Positions 54,108-63,132 of a DNA stretch of 64,000 nucleotides are shown here, one piece after another. The first letter of the stretch is position 1; every line of letters starts with the position of its first letter. The notes under the pieces are model-generated. The model searched no databases, had not been told where the DNA came from, and worked only from the letters and a program-made list of their open reading frames with translations. A program made the position numbers and the translations under genes. The DNA is taken from assembly GCF_002264395.1 (NCBI RefSeq), contig NZ_NFVA01000026.1, positions 1-64,000 on the forward strand. Direction: 5' to 3'. The stretch comes from Paenibacillus sp. VTT E-133291. GTDB lineage: Bacteria; Bacillota; Bacilli; Paenibacillales; Paenibacillaceae.

Positions 54108-55346
54108 ATGACAGACGCACTGTTTGTTACGCTCCAAGTGATTTTGGCAGCAATCGCAGTATATCAGTTTACCTTTTCGTTATTTGGTCTGCACAAGAAA
54201 AAGACAAAGACAAAGTATAAGCCAGAAAAAACATTTGCAGTACTTGTTGCTGCACATAACGAGGAAGAAGTCGTCGGCGCGTTAATGGAGAACCTGAAGC
54301 AGCTTAACTATCCTTCAGAACTGTTTGACGTATTTGTAATTTGTGACAATTGTACAGATGGTACAGCTCGTATTGTTCGAGAGCACGGAATGAATGCTTG
54401 TGTCCGTACGAACCCGAATCTACGTGGTAAAGGTTATGCCATTGAATGGATGCTCAAGGAGCTTTGGAGCATGCCGCGTCAATATGACGCAGTTGTAATG
54501 TTTGATGCCGATAACCTGGCACATACTGAATTCCTAATGGAGATGAATAATGATCTTTGTTCAGGAGCGCGTGTTATTCAAGGTTATATTGATACCAAGA
54601 ATCCAGAAGATTCCTGGATTACTGCAGCGTATGGTGTCTCGTATTGGTATATTAACCGTTTGTGGCAACTTTCACGCCATAATTTGAATATGGCGAACTT
54701 CCTTGGCGGAACAGGAATGTGTTTCGAGACCAATCTCCTTAAAGAGATGGGCTGGGGAGCTACAAGCCTGGTTGAGGATCTGGAGTTTACGATGCGCAGT
54801 GCATCACACGGTGTATATCCTAAGTTCAACTATGACGCAAAGGTATTTGATGAGAAGCCTCTAACTTTCAAGGCCTCTTCAAGACAGCGTCTGCGCTGGA
54901 TGCAAGGACACTTCACTGTAGCTCGTCGTTATTTTTTCCCATTACTTTGGCAAAGTATTAAAGAACGTAGCTTAACGAAGTTTGACCTTGCTCTTTACGG
55001 AGCAAATGTGTACATTGTTTTGCTCACTTTCTTGATGACGGCGGTAATGTGGGTAGATATGGCTCTCTTTAACGGCCCGAATATCGCTAATATTTACGGA
55101 AGCTTGCCAGTTTGGCTCGGTTTCCTTGCGATCGGTTTGAATCTGGTGACCTTTGGGATCGCGATGGCTTTGGAGAAGGTTAAATTTAAGAAGGTGTACG
55201 CTTATCTGGTGTTCTTCCCAATTTACCTCATCTCTTGGTATCCTATTACGTTCTATGCGTTCTTCACGCAGAACAACAAGCAGTGGAGCCATACCAAGCA
55301 TACGCGTGTCGTAAGACTTGAAGAAGTGCAAAGCAAGCAGGTTTAA
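54108..55346 (+). CDS. Membrane-bound GT2 glycosyltransferase
   Basis: A 412-residue processive-type glycosyltransferase: N-terminal helix (about 5-27), GT-A domain with the opener FAVLVAAHNEEEVVGALM, the metal motif VMFDADNLAH, the catalytic base region SLVEDLEFTMR, and the SSRQRLRWMQGH motif seen in cellulose/hyaluronan synthase-like enzymes. Three to four C-terminal membrane helices follow. It would make or export an exopolysaccharide or glycolipid; the product is unknown. A possible weak ribosome site is GGGGGC. Confidence 0.88.
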   Translation: MTDALFVTLQVILAAIAVYQFTFSLFGLHKKKTKTKYKPEKTFAVLVAAHNEEEVVGALMENLKQLNYPSELFDVFVICDNCTDGTARIVREHGMNACVRTNPNLRGKGYAIEWMLKELWSMPRQYDAVVMFDADNLAHTEFLMEMNNDLCSGARVIQGYIDTKNPEDSWITAAYGVSYWYINRLWQLSRHNLNMANFLGGTGMCFETNLLKEMGWGATSLVEDLEFTMRSASHGVYPKFNYDAKVFDEKPLTFKASSRQRLRWMQGHFTVARRYFFPLLWQSIKERSLTKFDLALYGANVYIVLLTFLMTAVMWVDMALFNGPNIANIYGSLPVWLGFLAIGLNLVTFGIAMALEKVKFKKVYAYLVFFPIYLISWYPITFYAFFTQNNKQWSHTKHTRVVRLEEVQSKQV

Positions 55347-55373
55347 GACATTTCAGAATGTTGAATAAAAGAA

Positions 55374-55402
55374 TTGACACTCCGTTTGGAGTGGTGTATA
55401 GT
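55374..55402 (+). promoter_or_regulatory. Sigma-A promoter of the infC operon
   Basis: TTGACA (55374-55379) and TATAGT (55397-55402) with a 17-base spacer. It starts a long leader before infC. Confidence 0.85.
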
Positions 55403-55408
55403 ATTCAA

Positions 55409-55565
55409 GTACGCAAATCATAGGGATTGCAAGAAGAAGCACCTGCTTCTCACCTGACTGGCATATTCGCCGGCTGGTTTTGATCTCAATGCTTTATGAA
55501 TGTTAATGTTCATGAACGTTGATCAAACACGGGGTGTCGGGTGTTACCGGCACCCCTTTTTTATG
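55409..55565 (+). promoter_or_regulatory. L20-type ribosomal protein leader with terminator
   Basis: The leader holds GAAGAAGCACCTGCTTCTCAC and the CTGACTGGC/GCCGGCTGG region, which resemble the Bacillus infC-rpmI-rplT leader that binds ribosomal protein L20. It ends in a terminator hairpin (GGGGTGTCGG with CCGGCACCCC, 55531-55556) and six to seven T residues. Excess L20 should favour termination. Confidence 0.75.
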
Positions 55566-55610
55566 GAGTATGGCAGTAAAGTTGTTAAAAAGATCCGGAG
55601 GTGGAGAGTT

Positions 55611-56123
55611 ATCAGTAAGGAACATATGATCAATGATGAAATTCGGGCCAAAGAGGTACGGTTGGTTGGTGCGGAAGGCGAACAAATCGGAATTAAACCG
55701 ATCCGCGAAGCGTTGCAAATGGCGATCGATCTTAATCTAGATTTAGTCAATGTAGCACCGCAGGCTAAGCCGCCGGTATGCCGCATCATGGATTACGGCA
55801 AGTTCCGTTATGAAACGCAGAAGAAAGAGAAGGAAGCGCGTAAAAACCAGAAGATCGTTGATATCAAGGAAGTCTGGTTCCGTGCTAACATTGAGGAACA
55901 TGATTATCAAACCAAGTTCCGCAATGTGATCAAGTTCTTGGGTGAAGGCGATAAAGTGAAGTGCTCCGTACGTTTCCGCGGACGTGAGATTACTCATGCG
56001 AATATCGGCCAGAAAATCCTCGAGCGTGTTAAAAACGAAGTGGCTGATATTTCTGTTGTTGAGCGCCAGCCTAAGCTGGAAGGCCGCAGCATGATTATGA
56101 TTTTGGCTCCTAAAGCCCAATAA
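55611..56123 (+). CDS. infC: Translation initiation factor IF-3, apparent ATC start
   Basis: A 170-residue IF-3. The family stretches NDEIRAKEVRLVGAEGEQIG and APQAKPPVCRIMDYGKFRYE are unmistakable. The product aligned with Bacillus IF-3 starts at ISKEHM, where the codon is ATC at 55611. GGAGGTGG lies eight bases upstream. The first in-frame ATG (55626) is too far from the ribosome site. Rare start codons (usually AUU) let IF-3 control its own synthesis. First gene of infC-rpmI-rplT. Confidence 0.92.
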   Translation: MSKEHMINDEIRAKEVRLVGAEGEQIGIKPIREALQMAIDLNLDLVNVAPQAKPPVCRIMDYGKFRYETQKKEKEARKNQKIVDIKEVWFRANIEEHDYQTKFRNVIKFLGEGDKVKCSVRFRGREITHANIGQKILERVKNEVADISVVERQPKLEGRSMIMILAPKAQ

Positions 56124-56183
56124 ATATGGAGTCACTTGCTTATCTGCAATTTGGCGCCGCATAATATTCAAGGAGGAAACACC

Positions 56184-56384
56184 ATGCCTAAGATGAAAAC
56201 ACATAGCAGCCTGAAAGGCCGCTTTAAAATTACCGGAACTGGTAAAGTAACACGTTACAAAGCTCACAAAAACCACTTGCTGTCCCACAAATCTAAACGC
56301 GCTAAGCGCGTTCTGAACGGTAATCCAGTAATGGCCCCTGGGGATGTAAGACGTTTGAAACAAGGATTGGCTAACTTGAAATAG
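56184..56384 (+). CDS. rpmI: 50S ribosomal protein L35
   Basis: A 66-residue basic ribosomal protein starting [17 protein letters not shown]. The ATG at 56184 follows AAGGAGG. Length and motif are normal. Second gene of the operon. Confidence 0.97.
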   Translation: MPKMKTHSSLKGRFKITGTGKVTRYKAHKNHLLSHKSKRAKRVLNGNPVMAPGDVRRLKQGLANLK

Positions 56385-56415
56385 TTTATCACACATTTTT
56401 GGGAGGTTTATTAAT

Positions 56416-56775
56416 ATGGCAAGAGTTAAGGGCGGATTTGTAGTTCGTCGTAGACATAAAAAAGTGTTGAAATTGGCAAAAGGTTATTTCGGTTCTAAAC
56501 ACCGCATTTTTAAAACAGCTAAAGAACAAGTAATGAAATCGATGGTTTACGCTTACCGTGACCGTCGTCAAACTAAACGTAACTTCCGCAGACTGTGGAT
56601 CGTTCGTATTAATGCAGCAGCTCGTTTGAACGGTCTTTCTTACAGCAAACTTGTATACGGCCTGAAATTGGCTGGTGTAGAAGTTAACCGTAAGATGCTG
56701 GCTGATCTGGCTGTAAATGATCTTAACGCATTCAACTCCTTGGCTGGTATTGCTAAAGAGAAAATCAACGCGTAA
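56416..56775 (+). CDS. rplT: 50S ribosomal protein L20
   Basis: A 119-residue ribosomal protein ([20 protein letters not shown] at the start). It is the assembly factor that also binds the operon leader as a repressor in Bacillus. Third gene, with a terminator after it. Confidence 0.97.
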   Translation: MARVKGGFVVRRRHKKVLKLAKGYFGSKHRIFKTAKEQVMKSMVYAYRDRRQTKRNFRRLWIVRINAAARLNGLSYSKLVYGLKLAGVEVNRKMLADLAVNDLNAFNSLAGIAKEKINA

Positions 56776-56792
56776 GTGTTGTGACATAATAG

Positions 56793-56834
56793 AAAAGCAC
56801 CGCCTGCGGGTTGCCCATGCAGCGGTGCTTTTTT
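56793..56834 (+). terminator. Terminator of infC-rpmI-rplT
   Basis: AAAAGCACCGC pairs with GCGGTGCTTTT, followed by T residues. Confidence 0.88.
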
Positions 56835-56914
56835 GTGTGGTATGAAGTGTGCAGCATGGCGAGAGAATTCTCTGCCGCAATAAAAATGAGAATAAAACTC
56901 TGCTTTAGGCAGAG

Positions 56915-57457
56915 TTATTCCCAGTATTTTATTGTATTGAGCTCAGCAGCAAGTTTTTTACTGATGGTTCTTCTCACTTTGCGCAACTCAGAACGTTCAT
57001 TTGCTGATTCGTTGATCAGTTTTTCTTCGTCGGTCTCTGGGATAATGGCAGGAACCGGAGTTGGAGTGCCATCCTCCTCGACTGCAACAAAGGTGAGAAA
57101 TGAAGTGGCGGCGACGGCGCGCTCACCAGTGTATAAATTTTCTGAAATGATCTTTACAAATACCTCTATGCTTGTACGCCCAGTCCAAGAAACAAAGGAT
57201 TCGAAGCATACGGAGTCTGTAGGTCGAATGGGTCTTAAGAAGTCAACAGAGTCTGTAGAGGCTGTGACGACATTGGCACGGCAATGGCGCATAGCTGAGA
57301 TGGAGGCTACTTCGTCAATGCCGCTCATGAGCTTGCCGCCAAATAATGTCTTGTGATTATTAACATCATTAGGGAAAACACGTCCGGTTTTGAAAACGCG
57401 GGATTCACGGCAATATTTAAAAGCCGGCATCGTTTGTGGATTTTTTTCATCGGTCAT
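56915..57457 (-). CDS. Acyl-CoA thioesterase, YkhA-like hot-dog protein
   Basis: A 180-residue hot-dog thioesterase. The stretch RVFPNDVNNHKTLFGGKLMS has the catalytic Asp-containing region of the TesB/YkhA type. FVSWTGRTSIEVFVKIISEN is typical. It hydrolyses acyl-CoA, probably medium to long chain. The start is the ATG at 57457, after GAAAGGAAG. Confidence 0.9.
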   Translation of the reverse strand: MTDEKNPQTMPAFKYCRESRVFKTGRVFPNDVNNHKTLFGGKLMSGIDEVASISAMRHCRANVVTASTDSVDFLRPIRPTDSVCFESFVSWTGRTSIEVFVKIISENLYTGERAVAATSFLTFVAVEEDGTPTPVPAIIPETDEEKLINESANERSELRKVRRTISKKLAAELNTIKYWE

Positions 57458-57495
57458 ATCTGATAACTTCCTTTCAATGCAAATACTAAGCAATC

Positions 57496-57524
57496 ATAAT
57501 AATAGAAAACACATAAGTGTGCAA
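57496..57524 (-). promoter_or_regulatory. Sigma-A promoter of the thioesterase gene
   Basis: On the minus strand TTGCAC, 17 bases, then TATTAT, about 40 bases before the ATG. Confidence 0.6.
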
Positions 57525-57648
57525 TAATATTTGTATTGTGTTGGAATACTATACAAAGATAAATAAGGTTTTCTAACATCATTCAAACATAATGATAACA
57601 CGTCGTGTCATGGAAAGCGGTTACTTACGAAAAAGTACAAATAATTAT

Positions 57649-57661
57649 TGACCTGAGGTCA
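57649..57661. promoter_or_regulatory. Palindrome TGACCTGAGGTCA upstream of nupN
   Basis: A perfect five-base inverted repeat with a three-base centre, about 100 bases before nupN. It could be an operator, but no regulator is known for it here. Confidence 0.4.
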
Positions 57662-57764
57662 TTTATGGACTGGATTTTAGATTTTATTGCAGTTATAATT
57701 TGATCTATGGAATGTCCAAGTAGAACACAGATGACATCCAATATTTTAAGGGGGATCACATTCA

Positions 57765-58820
57765 ATGAAAAAAGTCTTCAAACTATCTCTTGTAATGATG
57801 CTGGCATTAACAGTTGTTTTGGCTGGTTGTGGAAACAACAACGCTAAGAATGCTGCAAATGGCGAGACGAATGCAGGAACAAATGGCGGAACAAATGCCG
57901 CAAAATCTGATTTCAAATTTGGTATGGTTACTGACATCGGTGGCGTAAACGATAAATCGTTTAACCAATCCGCATGGGAAGCACTACAAGCTCTTGAAAA
58001 AGAAACAGGTTCTTCCGTTAAATATTTGCAAAGTAAATCCAATGCTGACTATGAGCCAAACCTTAACCAATTCGTTAAGGATGGCTATAACTTGACTTGG
58101 GGTATTGGTTTTGATCTTGGCGACGCAATTAAGAAAGTTGCTGGTGAGAACGCCAACGCTAACTTGGCAATTATCGATAGCGTAGTAGAGGCTCCTAACG
58201 TAGCATCCGTTACTTTCTCTGAGAATGAAGGTTCCTTCTTGGTTGGTGTGGTTGCTGGTTTGACTACAAAAACTAACAAAGTAGCTTTTATTGGCGGTAT
58301 GGAAAGCCCGGTAATCAAACGTTTTGAAGTAGGATTCAAAGCTGGTGTTGCGGCAGTTAAACCTGATGCAAAAGTTACTATTACTTATGCAGGTGCATAC
58401 GACAAACCGGATACTGGTAAATCCCTTGCAGCTACATTGTATAACGATGGTAATGACATCATCTTCCCTGCTGCTGGTGCAACAGGAAATGGCGTCTTCA
58501 ACGAAGCTAAATCCCGTAACAAAGCTGGCGGTGCTAAAGTATGGGTTATCGGTGTAGACAAAGACCAATCCATTGAATTTGGTACAGACGTAACTTTGAC
58601 TTCCATGATCAAACGTGTTGACGAAGCTGTTAAGAAGGTTTCCAAAGAAGTAATCGATGGTACTTTCAAAGGTGGTACTACAACTGTTCTTGGTTTGAAA
58701 GACAATGGTGTAGGTATCTCTGATACATCTAAAGTTAACGTTTCTGAAGAGATTTTGGCTAAAGTTGAAGATTTCAAAAAACAAATCATTGATGGAACAA
58801 TTACAGTTCCTACCGAGTAA
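57765..58820 (+). CDS. nupN: BMP-family nucleoside-binding lipoprotein (NupN-like)
   Basis: A 351-residue lipoprotein with lipobox LAGC (in ALTVVLAGCGNNN). The family stretches GMVTDIGGVNDKSFNQSAWE and the late VIGVDKDQS region are clear. In B. subtilis NupNOPQ imports guanosine. A strong AAGGGGG site precedes the ATG. Two hairpins separate it from nupO. Confidence 0.88.
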   Translation: MKKVFKLSLVMMLALTVVLAGCGNNNAKNAANGETNAGTNGGTNAAKSDFKFGMVTDIGGVNDKSFNQSAWEALQALEKETGSSVKYLQSKSNADYEPNLNQFVKDGYNLTWGIGFDLGDAIKKVAGENANANLAIIDSVVEAPNVASVTFSENEGSFLVGVVAGLTTKTNKVAFIGGMESPVIKRFEVGFKAGVAAVKPDAKVTITYAGAYDKPDTGKSLAATLYNDGNDIIFPAAGATGNGVFNEAKSRNKAGGAKVWVIGVDKDQSIEFGTDVTLTSMIKRVDEAVKKVSKEVIDGTFKGGTTTVLGLKDNGVGISDTSKVNVSEEILAKVEDFKKQIIDGTITVPTE

Positions 58821-58860
58821 GATCTCCCTTTTATTTATCGGATCACAATAAGAAATAAGC

Positions 58861-58903
58861 AACAAGGAATAAGGCCGGTTATGCGCTGGCCTTATTCCTT
58901 GTT
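58861..58903 (+). other. Perfect 16-base-pair hairpin without a U-tract
   Basis: AACAAGGAATAAGGCC (58861-58876) pairs fully with GGCCTTATTCCTTGTT (58888-58903). It is followed by AAAGC, not T. It may protect the 3' end of a processed nupN mRNA or act as a partial terminator. Confidence 0.8.
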
Positions 58904-58924
58904 AAAGCACTGGTTATGATAAGT

Positions 58925-58970
58925 TAGACACAGTTATACCGTCTTGAAAAGGGCGGTACATCCGTGTCTA
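58925..58970 (+). other. Second hairpin between nupN and nupO
   Basis: TAGACAC (58925-58931) and GTGTCTA (58964-58970) flank an inner ACCGTC/GGCGGT stem. It lies just before the nupO ribosome site and could affect its translation. Confidence 0.6.
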
Positions 58971-59006
58971 CATGGTAGTTATATATTCTGTGATGAGGGT
59001 GATTCC

Positions 59007-60545
59007 ATGAGTGCTGCGGCTCCTGTCGTAGAGTTGAAGCAAATCACAAAACGATTTCCCGGTATTGTTGCTAACGATTCCATTAGTTTGACGTTAAAGA
59101 AGGGTGAGATTCTTGCACTGCTTGGTGAGAATGGTGCAGGTAAATCAACCTTAATGAATATCGTTTTTGGATTGTATCAACCGGATGAAGGAAGTATTGA
59201 AATCGACGGGAAACCGGTTGTAATTGATAATCCCAATAAAGCGATCGAGCTTGGTATTGGTATGGTGCATCAGCATTTCAAGCTCGTGGAGCCTTTTACG
59301 GTTACCGAGAATATTGTTCTTGGGATGGAGCCGAAGAAAGGTCTTAAAATTGACTATAAATCCGCTGCGGAACAGGTTCGGAAGCTATCGGAGCAATATG
59401 GCCTGCAAGTGAATCCAAATGCCGTTATTCATGACATTTCTGTTGGTATGCAACAAAGGGTAGAAATTATGAAGACCCTGTACCGCGGAGCGGATATTCT
59501 CATATTTGATGAGCCGACTGCAGTACTTACGCCTCAAGAAATTACGGAATTGATGGCGATTATGAAGCGGCTTGTTGCAGAGGGAAAATCGATTATCCTG
59601 ATTACGCATAAGCTTAAAGAAATTATGCAAATATCTGATCGGGTCACCATTATTAGACGAGGAAAAGTAATCGATACCGTAAATACCGCAGATACTAATC
59701 CGAATGAACTGGCTGAGAAGATGGTTGGACGCGGCGTAACCTTCAAGGTAGCTAAGAAGGCCCCTGAGGTTGGTGAAACTGTACTCGAGCTGAAGGATGT
59801 GAACAGTAAGAGTAAAGATGGTGTCTCGGTGCTCGACGGTCTTAGCTTTGATGTGAAAGCCGGAGAAATTCTCGGAATAGCCGGTGTAGATGGCAATGGA
59901 CAGAGTGAACTGATTCAGGCCATTACGGGTCTGCGTAAAATTGATTCTGGTTCTATTCAGGTGTCCGGGAACGAGATTGCTAATTTATCCCCGCGCAAGA
60001 TTACGGAGATGAATGTGTCTCATATTCCAGAAGACCGTCATAAGCATGGTTTGGTGCTTGACTTCTCAGTAAGTGAGAATATGGTTCTGGAAACTTACTA
60101 TAAGAGTCCATATAACAAAAACGGCTTTATGCAAAATGATGTCATTGATAAGTATGCTGAAGGTCTTGTGGAGCAGTTTGATGTGCGTACACCTTCAATT
60201 CAGACCAAAGCACGTTCTTTATCCGGCGGAAATCAACAGAAAGCGATTATTGCTCGGGAAATAGATAAAGATCCGACATTACTTATTGCAGCGCAACCAA
60301 CACGCGGTCTAGATGTTGGGGCTATCGAGTTTGTTCAAAAGCAGCTCATTGCACAGCGTGACCAAGGAAAAGCTGTATTGCTCATTTCGTTTGAATTGGA
60401 CGAGATTATGAATGTATCAGACAGAATTGCTGTTATCTATGAAGGCAAAATTGTCGGTGAAGTGTTCCCGCAGGATACGAATGACCAGGAACTGGGTCTT
60501 ATGATGGCAGGCAGCTTGAAGCGGGGAGGTAAGGCAGTTGAATAA
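59007..60545 (+). CDS. nupO: Nucleoside ABC transporter ATPase with two ABC domains (NupO-like)
   Basis: A 512-residue double ATPase. The first domain has GENGAGKST and the signature SVGMQQRVEIMK. The second has a degenerate Walker A (VDGNGQSEL) and the signature LSGGNQQKAIIAREI. This asymmetry is typical of the sugar/nucleoside family. The ATG at 59007 follows GATGAGGGTGATTCC. Confidence 0.92.
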   Translation: MSAAAPVVELKQITKRFPGIVANDSISLTLKKGEILALLGENGAGKSTLMNIVFGLYQPDEGSIEIDGKPVVIDNPNKAIELGIGMVHQHFKLVEPFTVTENIVLGMEPKKGLKIDYKSAAEQVRKLSEQYGLQVNPNAVIHDISVGMQQRVEIMKTLYRGADILIFDEPTAVLTPQEITELMAIMKRLVAEGKSIILITHKLKEIMQISDRVTIIRRGKVIDTVNTADTNPNELAEKMVGRGVTFKVAKKAPEVGETVLELKDVNSKSKDGVSVLDGLSFDVKAGEILGIAGVDGNGQSELIQAITGLRKIDSGSIQVSGNEIANLSPRKITEMNVSHIPEDRHKHGLVLDFSVSENMVLETYYKSPYNKNGFMQNDVIDKYAEGLVEQFDVRTPSIQTKARSLSGGNQQKAIIAREIDKDPTLLIAAQPTRGLDVGAIEFVQKQLIAQRDQGKAVLLISFELDEIMNVSDRIAVIYEGKIVGEVFPQDTNDQELGLMMAGSLKRGGKAVE

Positions 60546-61611
60546 GTTCAAAAAAATCTTCACAACTGACAGCTATATCGTTCCTCTTGTCGCCATCGTA
60601 CTTGGTTTTCTTGTGGGAGCAATAGTTATGCTTATGGGTGGTTATGATCCGATAACTGCTTACTCCGCACTGTTCTCACGTGTATTTGGTAACTTGTACA
60701 ACTTTGGTGAAGCCGTGCGCGAAATGACGCCATTAATGCTCACTGGTTTAGCCGTAGCCTTTGCATTTCGTTCAGGGATGTTTAATATCGGGGCAGATGG
60801 ACAAGTGATGATTGGTATGACGGCTGCGACCGTGGTGGGTATTAAATTTGCAGCCTTGCCAGGATTCATCTTAGTTCCGCTTGCTGTTATTATAGCTGGG
60901 TTATGTGGAGGTCTGTGGGCTGGTATCGCCGGCTATTTGAAGGCTAAACGTGGGATTAATGAAGTTATTACCACAATCATGTTAAACTGGGTTGCTCTAT
61001 ACTTGTCGAATTATATTGTAAGAGCATTTCTATTACTTCCGGGACAGAATCGTTCCGAGGATATTCCAGCTTCTCTTTCTATGACATTCTTGAATTCGTT
61101 ATTTGACAATGCACGTCTGCACTGGGGAACAGCTATCGCCCTTGCTGCAGCAGTATTCTTCTATGTCTACTTATGGAAGACTAAGCAAGGATATGAAATG
61201 CGTGCTGTTGGTTACAATCCTCATGCTGCCGAGTACGCAGGTATGAATGTTGGCCGTAACGTTGTAAAGGCAATGTTCATAAGCGGAGTGTTTGCAGGGT
61301 TGGCTGGAGCAGGAGAGGTACTGGGTGTATTCCATTATCAATCTGTGTTCGCGGCATCACCAGGATATGGATTTGATGGTATCGCAGTAGCTCTTCTTGG
61401 TTTAACACATCCACTTGGTGTTGTTCTAGCTGCGATTCTCTATGGTACGTTGACTTATGGTTCTGCGGGAATGAGTTTTGCTGCAGATGTTCCTCCGGAA
61501 CTTATTCGTATCGTTATAGGTTCAATCATATTCTTTATTGCGGCACAAGGGATTGTACGCTGGGTGCTTAAGCCCTTTTACTTCAAGCGCAAGAAAGAGA
61601 AGGTGTTATAG
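60538..61611 (+). CDS. nupP: Nucleoside ABC transporter permease (NupP-like)
   Basis: A 357-residue membrane protein with about ten helices; FRSGMFNIGADGQVMIGM is the family motif. The TTG start overlaps the nupO stop by eight bases. It pairs with NupQ to form the channel. Confidence 0.9.
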   Translation: MNKFKKIFTTDSYIVPLVAIVLGFLVGAIVMLMGGYDPITAYSALFSRVFGNLYNFGEAVREMTPLMLTGLAVAFAFRSGMFNIGADGQVMIGMTAATVVGIKFAALPGFILVPLAVIIAGLCGGLWAGIAGYLKAKRGINEVITTIMLNWVALYLSNYIVRAFLLLPGQNRSEDIPASLSMTFLNSLFDNARLHWGTAIALAAAVFFYVYLWKTKQGYEMRAVGYNPHAAEYAGMNVGRNVVKAMFISGVFAGLAGAGEVLGVFHYQSVFAASPGYGFDGIAVALLGLTHPLGVVLAAILYGTLTYGSAGMSFAADVPPELIRIVIGSIIFFIAAQGIVRWVLKPFYFKRKKEKVL

Positions 61612-62568
61612 ATGGATCTGCAGACGTTAGGTCAACTGCTTAATACAACGCTTGTTTTTTCCACAGCGCTTATTTTTGCCTCACTTGGCGGCATCTTCTC
61701 TGAACGCTCTGGTGTCGTAAATATTGGACTTGAAGGTTTGATGATGTTTGGTGCGTTTGCAGCAGCAGTAGGTGGTTATTATGCTCAAGATGCAGGAATG
61801 GGTGAATGGGCTCCTTGGATTGGCGTACTATGTGCTATGGCCGTCGGAGTACTTGGTTCACTGATTCATGCGGTTGCATCTATTACCTTTAAATCAGATC
61901 AGACGATCAGTGGTACGGTTATTAACTTTTTAGCCGCAGGTAGTACACTTTACATGGTAAAGCTGCTATTTGATGGATCTGCTGAAACTCCGCTAATCGA
62001 TGGATTTAACAAAGTTGCAATTCCTGGACTCTCCAAGATTCCAGTGATCGGTGAAGGGATATTCAATTCCTATCCGACCACTTATCTAGCCATCGTGCTG
62101 GTTATCGTTATTTATTTCGTTTTGTTTAAAACGCCATTTGGACTGCGTTTACGTGCAGTAGGTGAGCATCCTAGTGCTGCAGACACCTTAGGTGTCAAGG
62201 TTAACCGGATGAGATATATCGGTGTAATGCTTAGTGGATTGATGGCTGGTATCGGTGGCGCTACAATCACTCTAACTACAACCGGAACTTTTGGCCATAA
62301 TACGATTTCTGGTCAAGGTTTTATCGCGATTGCAGCGATGATCTTTGGTAAATGGAATCCGCTCGGTGCCTTTGGTGCTGCGGTATTCTTCGGATTCTCC
62401 CAAGCGATTCGTAACTATGTTCAATTGTTTGAGTGGTCAAAAGATATCCCACAAGAGTTCATCTTTATGATCCCTTATGTATTGACAGTCATTGTGCTTG
62501 TAGCTGCTGTAGGTCGTTCCGCTGCTCCTAAGGCATTAGGTCAGCCTTACGATCCTGGTAAACGCTAG
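61612..62568 (+). CDS. nupQ: Nucleoside ABC transporter permease (NupQ-like)
   Basis: A 318-residue membrane protein with about eight helices; SERSGVVNIGLEGLMMFG is the family motif. It starts directly after the nupP stop. Last gene of the operon. Confidence 0.9.
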   Translation: MDLQTLGQLLNTTLVFSTALIFASLGGIFSERSGVVNIGLEGLMMFGAFAAAVGGYYAQDAGMGEWAPWIGVLCAMAVGVLGSLIHAVASITFKSDQTISGTVINFLAAGSTLYMVKLLFDGSAETPLIDGFNKVAIPGLSKIPVIGEGIFNSYPTTYLAIVLVIVIYFVLFKTPFGLRLRAVGEHPSAADTLGVKVNRMRYIGVMLSGLMAGIGGATITLTTTGTFGHNTISGQGFIAIAAMIFGKWNPLGAFGAAVFFGFSQAIRNYVQLFEWSKDIPQEFIFMIPYVLTVIVLVAAVGRSAAPKALGQPYDPGKR

Positions 62569-62599
62569 ATCTTTTCGATTTTTTACTTATATCATTACG

Positions 62600-62640
62600 A
62601 AGCCGCATTTCCGGACTTTTTCCGGAAATGCGGCTTTTTT
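62600..62640 (+). terminator. Terminator of the nup operon
   Basis: AAGCCGCATTTCCGGA pairs perfectly with TCCGGAAATGCGGCTT, followed by T residues. Confidence 0.92.
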
Positions 62641-62768
62641 GGTTAGGGTCGATATGGATAAACATAAGAGGAGAGGGCAAGTGTACAGGCGAAGGTTCTT
62701 TTGTGCGAATAAACTGTATTGAAGATGGTGGAAATCAGAGGTTTGCAAAACTTTTTGGAGGGGATATT

Positions 62769-63110
62769 ATGACTAAACCAGTTACGAAAAAGCAGGTTAT
62801 GAGGCTCATTGGCAAACAGATCATCGCTATGAAAAAAGATGGCACACAGGTTACTGGAAAACTGCTTCGTGTATCAGGAAATCGTCTTATTTTGCAACGT
62901 GTAAGTGGTAAAAAAGTACAAACCAAAGCAATCATTCCATTAGTGTTGTTTGATTTGCTCGCCGTTGGTACTGCCCCTTATGCTTATGGTGGAGGTTATG
63001 GCGGTGGCTATGGCGGAGCTACACCTTATGGTGGCGGTTACGGATATGGAACTCCTTATGGAGGTTATGGGTACGGAGGCACACCATATCCACCTTTTGG
63101 ATTCTTTTAA
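62769..63110 (+). CDS. Gly/Tyr-rich protein with a basic beta-rich head, candidate spore-surface protein
   Basis: A 113-residue protein. The first half (about 1-65) is basic with IGKQIIAMKKDGTQVTGKLL, which looks like an LSm/SH3-like fold. The second half is nearly all Gly, Tyr, Pro and Thr in repeats such as GGGYGGGYGG. No signal peptide is seen. Such tails occur in spore coat and adhesive proteins, so spore or surface location is a guess. The ATG follows GGAGGGG. Confidence 0.65.
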   Translation: MTKPVTKKQVMRLIGKQIIAMKKDGTQVTGKLLRVSGNRLILQRVSGKKVQTKAIIPLVLFDLLAVGTAPYAYGGGYGGGYGGATPYGGGYGYGTPYGGYGYGGTPYPPFGFF

Positions 63111-63132
63111 GTTCCGATAAGTGCTGCTTTGG

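Noticed and set aside
57984-58865. A 293-codon open frame antisense to nupN
   Set aside because: Its length follows from the codon bias of nupN; the composition (Phe/Ser/Cys-rich) is not protein-like and nupN is certain.
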